The translations under genes were made by a program, and so were the position numbers. The notes beneath the pieces are model-generated. The model ran no database searches. It was not told where the DNA came from and saw only the letters and a program-made list of their open reading frames with translations. A stretch of DNA of 17,332 nt from Deltaproteobacteria bacterium (lineage in GTDB: Bacteria > Myxococcota > Myxococcia > SLRQ01): NCBI GenBank assembly GCA_007128675.1, contig SKWY01000238.1:1-17332 (forward strand), read 5' to 3'. This document shows positions 1 to 6,482 of this stretch, one piece after another. Numbering within the stretch: the stretch's first letter is position 1; each line of letters opens with the position of its first letter.

Positions 1-695
1 AAGAATCGACGCAGTGAGTTCAGCACGCCCATCGCGAGGGCCACGAGCCCCACCATCCACAAGTAGGGGAAGACCCAGCGAGCAAGCAGCACGGTGAGTT
101 CGAACTTGTCGCCATCGGCGCGCCAGTCGGACGCAAGAAGATCCACGACCGGCCTAGCTCCCGCGACTCCGGCTACCACAATCAACGCAAGGGCGAGGGT
201 AGCGATCGTGAAGGCCTTATCGGCAAAAGCTCGTGCAGCTTCTCGGCCATCCTTTTGTAGCCTCGAGGTGAAGATCGGCACGAAGGAGATTGTGAGTGAT
301 CCCTCGGCCAGGAGCCTTCGAAGCACGTTTGGCAGAACGAAAGCAAGGACGAAGGTGTCCGCCATCGAAGCGCCGAAGACGGCGAGCACCGCGGCATCCC
401 GCACGAAACCCGCTACTCGGCTCACCACCGTGGCCGAGGCAATGACACCCGCGTTTCGGGCCAAGCGATCGGAGGAAAGGGCTACGGACTGCTCGCTCGC
501 CCCTTGCCCTACTTTGGCGGCCTTCTGGGATTCTGGTGAGTCATCTCCCGCTTCGGCAGCGGTAGAAGACGGATTTCCGCCCACGCCGGCCGGGCTCCGT
601 CCTCTTTCGTCAGACTCGGCCAACGAGCCCTCGCTCTCATTGGAGGTGGTGCCACCAAGTATGCCGCGACCGCTGCCCATGACGTTGGGCAGCAT
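1..695 (-). CDS. murJ: Lipid II flippase MurJ (MviN), N-terminal part, cut by the left window edge
   Basis: Translating the minus strand from the ATG at 695 gives 231 residues open to the window edge. After about 75 residues comes a typical MurJ N-terminus: a first helix ending in SRVAGFVRD, then ADTFVLAFVLPNVLRRL, LAEGSLTISFVPIF and further hydrophobic segments. MurJ belongs to the MOP exporter superfamily and flips the peptidoglycan precursor lipid II across the inner membrane. The first 75 residues are rich in Ser, Gly, Glu and Asp and are not part of the usual fold, so the start is uncertain. Alternatives are a GTG at 719, a second ATG at 680 and an internal GTG (codon 38). A GGGAG lies 11 nt before the ATG at 695. 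The gene follows rpsT after 55 bp on the same strand, a pairing I know from other proteobacteria, and is probably co-transcribed with it. Confidence 0.9.
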   Translation of the reverse strand, partial: MLPNVMGSGRGILGGTTSNESEGSLAESDERGRSPAGVGGNPSSTAAEAGDDSPESQKAAKVGQGASEQSVALSSDRLARNAGVIASATVVSRVAGFVRDAAVLAVFGASMADTFVLAFVLPNVLRRLLAEGSLTISFVPIFTSRLQKDGREAARAFADKAFTIATLALALIVVAGVAGARPVVDLLASDWRADGDKFELTVLLARWVFPYLWMVGLVALAMGVLNSLRRF

Positions 696-750
696 AGCTC
701 GCCAGGCTCCCGTTGGCACCCCGAGATTGATCCCCGGCGTGGGCCTCTAT

Positions 751-1014
751 CTACGCGAGTCCGTGGACGGCCTTGGAAAGACGAGAGATCTTCCGAGAGG
801 TGGTACGTTGCTGGATGACGCCCTTGCTCGCAACATGATCGATATAGCGAGCAGCATCACCAAGCGCCGTCTGGGCAGTCGTGTTATCGCCCGCCTCGAC
901 GGCTTGGCGCACCTTCTTCACCTTCGTCCGCATCGTCTGCTTGTAGTGCATGTTGCGTACACGCCGGTCCTCGGACTGGCGTGCTGCCTTCTTGGCGCTC
1001 TTCGTATTGGCCAC
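751..1014 (-). CDS. rpsT: 30S ribosomal protein bS20
   Basis: The 87-residue product begins ANTKSAKKAARQSEDRR after its start residue, the N-terminal signature of bS20, and continues as a very basic helical protein (MRTKVKKVRQAVEAGD; the tail has SRLSKAVHGL). bS20 binds 16S rRNA early in assembly of the small subunit. The frame is open upstream to 1089, but the family N-terminus fixes the start at the GTG at 1014, with ACGGAG 9 nt before it. The length is normal for the family. A strong promoter lies about 70 bp upstream, and murJ follows downstream on the same strand. No rho-independent terminator is visible between the two genes. Confidence 0.97.
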   Translation of the reverse strand: MANTKSAKKAARQSEDRRVRNMHYKQTMRTKVKKVRQAVEAGDNTTAQTALGDAARYIDHVASKGVIQQRTTSRKISRLSKAVHGLA

Positions 1015-1080
1015 TTCGATTATCTCCGTAATCGTGGGAATTGCCCTTATCCTTCGAGCAATCGCTCCGGAAAAGCGCCG

Positions 1081-1109
1081 AAATAACAAGCCGACATGGT
1101 TTTTGTCAA
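1081..1109 (-). promoter_or_regulatory. Sigma-70-type promoter of rpsT(-murJ)
   Basis: On the minus strand a perfect -35 box TTGACA (1104-1109) is followed after 17 bp by TTATTT (1081-1086) as the -10 box. The expected transcript start is near 1074, giving a leader of about 60 nt before the rpsT GTG. An 11-bp dyad, GGTGACTCACC (1121-1131), lies just upstream of the -35 box; its role is unknown. Strength and position suit a ribosomal protein gene. Confidence 0.75.
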
Positions 1110-1165
1110 GTGCCGGGCGCGGTGAGTCACCCCCTCTATCTTACGAGGCGCCTGGCAAGGGCCTA

Positions 1166-3646
1166 TCAGCCCAACGTCCTGCAGACCGCCGCCCCGCTGC
1201 CCGGGACCGCCAAGTCTCCGGAATAGATGCAGTGGTCACCCGGTGGGCATGTACCACAATCCATTACCCTGCCGCACCCATCGGGGAATACGCCGCAATC
1301 GGCGTTCCAGTCCTCACACGTCAAAGGTGGGCAGTCGGCACCGGTGACGCACTCGTTAGGAGCTCCGTCGGCCCCGCAAAACAGCCCCGGTGGGCAAGGT
1401 CCACAGTCCACGAGACCCCCACAACCGTCGGCGACGTAGCCGCACTGATTGTCACCGCATGGCAAAGGATCGCAAAGCGCCACTCCACACATGTTCGGGA
1501 TGCCGCCTCCGCCGCAGGTCTCGCCTTCGGGGCAAGGCCCACAGTCGATGATATCACCGCAGCCATCTCCTATGAGCCCACACTCGGCGCCAAGCTTTCC
1601 GCAGGTACCCGGAACACACCAGGGAGGATGTCCGCTTCTATCGTAGATGCAGCCTGCTAGATCGAACATCATGAAGAGGAGCACCTTTTCCTGATCCGTC
1701 AGCGGGCCTTGGCAGTGCCGAGGGAAGTACTCCATTATCGTGTTCATGCCTCCGCTCACATGGAAGGCACTGTAGGCGACCCGGCCGCAAATCTCATGCT
1801 CTGGCGCGTGGAGCGGCGTCTCGAACGTCATCTGTTGCACCGTGTCCCCGCCATGGTCCAACTCGGTCGTATACACCCACTGCTGTCCTGGATGGTTCAC
1901 TGCCAGACAGTGTCCCCTCGGCTCGTAGATCGTGAGGACCCCCGAAGCCGTGGAGGCATTTACGTGATCGAGCCACTCGGAGAACTCGAGACCACGGTCG
2001 AAGCTGTCGTCGACGAAGGCCTCCGTCTCACACGGAGGCCTCGCTGGATGGCAGTTCGCCGTCATATCGAGCCCCCCTTCCCTATCGCTGGTCCAATCGC
2101 AGGTCGAGTGCAGGGGATCGGTCTCGTAAGGGGGGCTGTCGTTCCAGAGCCAATCGAGGCTCCAATGAGACAAGAACGCCCGGCCGCCATGGTTTACGTG
2201 CTCGCGAAAGCGATTTCGAACCTCTTCCGAACGTGGACGCTTGGTGTACTCGCAGGCAAAGACGGTCATGTCGTAACCATCAAGGGTTTGCTGGTCCGCA
2301 TAGAGGTTGTGAGCGAGGGCGTCCCGGCAGGTGTCACTGGTACAATTGTCCAGCGACTCGGAGGTGCAGTAGTTGGCCACCGAATCATACTCGCGGCAGC
2401 TGTCGTAGAGGTCTCTATCCGGCCATGCCCCATTTGCGCGATAAAGATGAATTCGACCATCGCCGCTTGGACGAGTGAACTCGCTCTCGTCGACCCCTGC
2501 CTTGAGGAGCACACACTCCAGTCCGTCGATAGCTCCCGTGGAGACGGCAATCCTCGGAATATGGCCTTCACTCCTATTTCGCGGCAGGCGAGTATCGTGA
2601 CTCTGAAGCTCCCTGACCGTGCAGGGATCGACAGGTGAAATCGTCACGGTTCGCCGCCACTTGCCTATCTGGACCACCAGCTCGAACTCGACATCGGCCG
2701 GTACGTTTCGCAGCTCGAAGCTGCCATCGGAGCCGCTCACCGTTCCCACCAGGATGTCGTCCGGGTCCTGGTCCTCGCATCGCAAGCACTCTATTCCGTC
2801 GATTATTGGAGCCGGGGGCCTGGCGGGAACGTATACCATTGCCTCGGAAAGAGGAATCTGGCCGTTTGGGGCATAGACAGTTCCGGTCAAGGTCGTAGCC
2901 TGAGCTCCAGGGCATGGGACCAGGTGCTCGCACCAAGGTTCCGTGCACACATTTCCCGCATAGCCGCACCTGCCCGGCTCCCCACCGCCTCCGCAGATCT
3001 CCGGGGGCGTGCAGGAGCCACAGCTCTCGGTCAGACCTCCACAGCCATCACCGGCGACTCCACACTCGAAGGGCAAATCGTCGCAGGTAAGCGGTGTGCA
3101 AGGGACGTCTCCACACTGACTGGGCTCGCCTCCCGCGCCACAGGCCTGCCCAGGCTGGCAGGATCCACAGTCGATCGTACCGCCGCAGCCGTCACCGGCC
3201 AGGCCACAGCCAAGACCCTGCTCCTCGCAGCTGGCTGGGGTACAGGTGGGAGCCACGGTGGCGACACCACAAACACCGGGCACTCCGCCGCCCCCGCAAG
3301 ACTCCGGTGGAGCACACTCGAGGCATGTGATCGTTCCACCGCATCCATCCGGCAGCGGTCCACAGAAGTCTCCTACCCCCTCGCAAGTGCGAGGAGTACA
3401 CGGCGTTCCTGGCTCTCCGCATACTCCAGGCACTCCTCCTCCTCCACACGTCAGGCCACCTGGGCACCCGCCGCAGTCTAGGACCCCGCCGCAGCCGTCA
3501 TCGGTGATGCCGCAGTTCCTTCCAAGCTCCGAGCATGTCTTGGGCTCGCAGTTGGGATCGAATCCTCCGCCGCAGTCACATGATGTCAGGATGAACGGCA
3601 TCAGAACACATACAGCCGCGATTACGCCCTTTGGCTGCCATTTCAT
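1166..3646 (-). CDS. Cysteine-rich repeat lipoprotein, paralogue 1 (third in transcription order)
   Basis: 826 residues. The start is the ATG at 3646, with GGGGAG 7 nt upstream; the frame extends to a TTG at 3661, but that start is weaker. A hydrophobic segment ends in the lipobox LTSC, giving a lipidated Cys23 with Asp at +2. Four repeats of about 48 residues follow (DNA 2966-3550). Each has eight cysteines around the motifs DGCG, CGxC and CGGGG. Next come a carboxypeptidase-regulatory-like beta domain (about 248-345, with LTGTVYAPNGQIPL and DGSFELRNVPA) and a core of about 300 residues containing IPRIAVSTGA, GGRAFLSHW, CGRVAYSAFHV and FPRHCQG. Three more repeats (DNA 1169-1618) end the protein. 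By hand count the mature form has 77 cysteines. The core resembles a large-protein family of myxobacteria whose database names I do not trust; its function is unknown. A structural or binding role at the cell envelope is an inference. It is the most divergent and shortest of the three copies. Confidence 0.88.
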   Translation of the reverse strand: MKWQPKGVIAAVCVLMPFILTSCDCGGGFDPNCEPKTCSELGRNCGITDDGCGGVLDCGGCPGGLTCGGGGVPGVCGEPGTPCTPRTCEGVGDFCGPLPDGCGGTITCLECAPPESCGGGGVPGVCGVATVAPTCTPASCEEQGLGCGLAGDGCGGTIDCGSCQPGQACGAGGEPSQCGDVPCTPLTCDDLPFECGVAGDGCGGLTESCGSCTPPEICGGGGEPGRCGYAGNVCTEPWCEHLVPCPGAQATTLTGTVYAPNGQIPLSEAMVYVPARPPAPIIDGIECLRCEDQDPDDILVGTVSGSDGSFELRNVPADVEFELVVQIGKWRRTVTISPVDPCTVRELQSHDTRLPRNRSEGHIPRIAVSTGAIDGLECVLLKAGVDESEFTRPSGDGRIHLYRANGAWPDRDLYDSCREYDSVANYCTSESLDNCTSDTCRDALAHNLYADQQTLDGYDMTVFACEYTKRPRSEEVRNRFREHVNHGGRAFLSHWSLDWLWNDSPPYETDPLHSTCDWTSDREGGLDMTANCHPARPPCETEAFVDDSFDRGLEFSEWLDHVNASTASGVLTIYEPRGHCLAVNHPGQQWVYTTELDHGGDTVQQMTFETPLHAPEHEICGRVAYSAFHVSGGMNTIMEYFPRHCQGPLTDQEKVLLFMMFDLAGCIYDRSGHPPWCVPGTCGKLGAECGLIGDGCGDIIDCGPCPEGETCGGGGIPNMCGVALCDPLPCGDNQCGYVADGCGGLVDCGPCPPGLFCGADGAPNECVTGADCPPLTCEDWNADCGVFPDGCGRVMDCGTCPPGDHCIYSGDLAVPGSGAAVCRTLG

Positions 3647-3746
3647 GAAGACTCTCCCCAATAATCACTTGCGAAAAGACGCTCGAAAAGCCCAATCCAA
3701 CACAAAGCTTCCGTTGAACCTTGTCATTTCCCGCCCTGGCTCCGGC

Positions 3747-6368
3747 TCATCCGAACTCTCGACACTCTGCGCTTCCGTCACCGGGCACGTTGGGATCGCC
3801 AGAGGGAACACAGTGCATGCCCTCCGGACAGCCGCCACACTCTATGATGCCCCCGCAACCATCGGGGTACCTGCCGCAGCTGGCGTTCCAATCCTCACAA
3901 GTTAGAAGATTCTCGCAGTAACCGGCGACACAGTAGTTCGGCGTACCGACTCCTCCCCTGCAAAACATACCGTCAGGACACTCTCCACAGTAAGCGGCGT
4001 CACCACAACCATCGGGGATGTACCCGCACTCGTTCGGGTTGTCGGGTCCACACTCGATGGGCATGCACGGTGAACCGCAACGATAAGGCTCGCCTCCACC
4101 ACCACAGGTTTGTCCTGGAGGGCAGTCTCCGCAGTCGATCTCGCCCCCACATCCGTCCGCCAGCCACCCGCACTCGGCGCCAATCTTGTCGCATTCCAAG
4201 GGGACACACATGGAAGGATGACCACCCGACTCATCATCGTAGAGACACGCGGCAAGATCGAAGAGCATGAACAGAAGCACCTTCTCCTGGCTCGTCATCG
4301 CACCCTGACAATGCCGCGGGAAGTACTCGTTTCGGCTTTCACCGGTGGTCACATGGAAAGCGCTGTAGGCAACTCGGCCGCATATCTCGTCCTCGGAGGC
4401 GCCGACCGGCGTATTGAACGTAAGCTGCTGGACCGAGTCGCGCGCATGCGTGGGCCTCTCGCTGTATACCCACCGTAGCCCAGGAGAGATCTCCGCGCCA
4501 CAATGCGCCCTAGGCTCCTGTATTCTGACGCGCCCACCGGGCTCGGATGCTTGCACGTGGCCAAGCCATTCCGAGAAGACTTGTCCACGCTCGAAGCCCG
4601 TCTCGACAAATGCGTCTATCGTGCCCCTGTTCCAGCTAGTAGGCCCGTAGTCCCCACCAGCCCAATCGCAGGTACTGCTCAGAGGCACGGTAGAATAAGA
4701 CTGCATCCCCTGTGCTCCTCTTATCCACTGCCCAGCGTCACATCGACTGCTGTGGAATATCCGGTAGTCGTTCCAGAGCCAGTCGTAGCTCCAGTGCGAA
4801 AGGAAGACGCGCCCGCCGGCATTCACATAGTTGAGCACACGATTGCGATCCGCCGCGTCGCGATACTTGTGATTGGTGCCGTCACAACCCATGATCTGGC
4901 CATCGATCTGGCAGCAGTGCATGGGGAAGACGAACTGCTCGCAGGAGAAGATGACGACGTCGTAGCTGTTGAGCGTGCTCTGGTTGCCGTAAAGGTTGTG
5001 AGCCAGCTCCGGCCTACAGGCGCTCGGGCAGTTTCCCGGCGTATCCGATATGCAAAGTTGGCCGTCCTGCTCTCTTTGGGGCGTATCTCCGCCGCCGCCA
5101 CATTGATTCATTAGTGATTGGTCGGGCCAAGCTCCGTTCGCCCTGTAAAGGCTAATGCGGCCGTTTCCACTCGGTCGCGTGAACTCACTCTCGTCGACAC
5201 CAGCCTTGTAAAGAACACACTCCATGCCATCGACAGCCCCCGTAGAAACCGCGATTCTGGGAATATGGCCTTCGCTTCGGTTGGCGGGAAGCCTGGTTTG
5301 CTCGGCAGTGAGCTGGGTCGTCGAGCATGGTGCCACGGCGGGAATCTCGACGACTCGCCGCCATTTGCCTATCTGGACGACCAGTGGGAAGGGAACGTCG
5401 GCGGGCACATGTTTCAGCTCGAAGCTACCGTCCGAGTCGGTGACAGTGACGACGAAGAACTCATCCATGTCCTGGTCCTCGCATCGCAAGCACTCCACTC
5501 CATCGCGAATGGGCGGCAGGTCGGCGTTTGGCACGAAGACAATGGCGTTTGCGATGGGGATTTGACCGTTTGGCGTGTAGACGGTCCCCGTAAGGCTCGT
5601 CTCTTGTCCCTGTGGACAAAAGGCTTGATGGCCACACCATCGACCCTGACAGGGGTCGGACTCGTCGTGGCCACAAACCCCGAGCAACCCTCCCCCGCCG
5701 CAAGTCTCCGGCGGCGTGCAGGTGCCGCATACGCCGGTGAGGCCTCCGCAGCCGTCGCCGGCCCGGCCACACTCTATCCCCTGATCCGCACAGGTCAGCG
5801 GGATGCATTCGGGCTCGTCACACTGGCTTGGGACTCCTGCACCACCGCAAGTTTGTCCTGGGGGGCAGTCTCCGCAATCGAGGGTGTCGCCGCAGCCATC
5901 GCCCGCAAGACCGCACTGGATCCCCTGGGCCTCACAAGACAGGGGCTCGCAGGTTCCCGCGGAGTCCGGATCGGGAAGCCCGCATCTCATGGGCTCCTCG
6001 CCTCCACAGATCTCGGGCGGCTCGCAATGCACACAGGTTACGAAATCTCCACAACCATCGGGCATGGGACCGCAGTAGTCACCAATCTCGGCACAGGTTC
6101 GAGGGGTGCATGGGCCTCCTGGAACCCCACAGACTCCCGGTGTACCACCACCGCCGCAGACCTCGGGGCTCGTGCACGTACCGCAGAAGAGCACCTCGCC
6201 GCAGCCGTCGTCGATCTCGCCGCAGTCTCTTCCCATCTCGGCACAAGTCCTCGGGACGCATTCGCCGTTCGGGCCACCGTTGAAAGTCCCTCCAGGAGAG
6301 CACTCACAACCGGTCGACAAAATGAACGCCGCGAGGCACAAGACAAAGAGCCACATGAATCGAAACAT
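3747..6368 (-). CDS. Cysteine-rich repeat lipoprotein, paralogue 2 (middle copy)
   Basis: 873 residues. The start is the ATG at 6368, with GGAG 7 nt upstream, chosen over an in-frame start at 6416 because it places a proper signal peptide at the N-terminus. The lipobox LSTGC makes Cys21 the lipidated residue, with Glu at +2. The architecture matches paralogue 1: four 8-Cys repeats, a beta domain (LTGTVYTPNGQIPI), a core (IPRIAVSTGAVDGMECVL, GGRVFLSHW, CGRVAYSAFHV, FPRHCQG) and three C-terminal repeats. The core has a variable insert at DNA 4848-4943 with four cysteines (MHCCQ, MGCDG) that paralogue 1 lacks. Hand count gives 79 cysteines in the mature protein. It is clearly closer to paralogue 3 than to paralogue 1. 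It sits 100 bp before paralogue 1 and 114 bp after paralogue 3 on the same strand. Surface or periplasmic location follows from the lipobox; the molecular function is unknown. Confidence 0.88.
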   Translation of the reverse strand: MFRFMWLFVLCLAAFILSTGCECSPGGTFNGGPNGECVPRTCAEMGRDCGEIDDGCGEVLFCGTCTSPEVCGGGGTPGVCGVPGGPCTPRTCAEIGDYCGPMPDGCGDFVTCVHCEPPEICGGEEPMRCGLPDPDSAGTCEPLSCEAQGIQCGLAGDGCGDTLDCGDCPPGQTCGGAGVPSQCDEPECIPLTCADQGIECGRAGDGCGGLTGVCGTCTPPETCGGGGLLGVCGHDESDPCQGRWCGHQAFCPQGQETSLTGTVYTPNGQIPIANAIVFVPNADLPPIRDGVECLRCEDQDMDEFFVVTVTDSDGSFELKHVPADVPFPLVVQIGKWRRVVEIPAVAPCSTTQLTAEQTRLPANRSEGHIPRIAVSTGAVDGMECVLYKAGVDESEFTRPSGNGRISLYRANGAWPDQSLMNQCGGGGDTPQREQDGQLCISDTPGNCPSACRPELAHNLYGNQSTLNSYDVVIFSCEQFVFPMHCCQIDGQIMGCDGTNHKYRDAADRNRVLNYVNAGGRVFLSHWSYDWLWNDYRIFHSSRCDAGQWIRGAQGMQSYSTVPLSSTCDWAGGDYGPTSWNRGTIDAFVETGFERGQVFSEWLGHVQASEPGGRVRIQEPRAHCGAEISPGLRWVYSERPTHARDSVQQLTFNTPVGASEDEICGRVAYSAFHVTTGESRNEYFPRHCQGAMTSQEKVLLFMLFDLAACLYDDESGGHPSMCVPLECDKIGAECGWLADGCGGEIDCGDCPPGQTCGGGGEPYRCGSPCMPIECGPDNPNECGYIPDGCGDAAYCGECPDGMFCRGGVGTPNYCVAGYCENLLTCEDWNASCGRYPDGCGGIIECGGCPEGMHCVPSGDPNVPGDGSAECREFG

Positions 6369-6420
6369 CACTTTTCTCCGGTTCCACTGAGAATGACTTG
6401 GCATGTTAGATCTCATAGAG

Positions 6421-6455
6421 AGCAGACGAGCCCTCCGACTTCTGTCTCGTCTGCT
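6421..6455 (-). repeat. 10-bp perfect inverted repeat between lipoprotein paralogues 3 and 2
   Basis: The arms AGCAGACGAG and CTCGTCTGCT are perfect complements around a 15-nt loop. They lie 27 bp past the paralogue 3 stop and about 50 bp before the paralogue 2 start. In RNA they would form a stable hairpin, but no U-run follows, so this is not a standard rho-independent terminator. An mRNA-processing or stability element, or a protein-binding dyad, would fit. Confidence 0.6.
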
Positions 6456-6482
6456 TGATGGACCTCACGGAAATAGTCTTCC

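Noticed and set aside
94..1086. A 330-residue open frame on the plus strand opposite murJ and rpsT
   Set aside because: It lies antisense to two well-recognised genes, has a low-complexity Ala/Ser/Thr/Arg composition and no family features.
1169..3550. Cysteine-rich repeats as EGF, granulin or metallothionein domains
   Set aside because: The eight-cysteine spacing with DGCG and CGGGG does not match those families as I know them, and metallothioneins are small cytoplasmic proteins without signal peptides.
5118..6458. A 446-residue plus-strand open frame opposite lipoprotein paralogue 2
   Set aside because: It mirrors the repeated coding sequence on the other strand; similar long antisense frames occur opposite the other two copies and arise from the GC-rich repeat codons.
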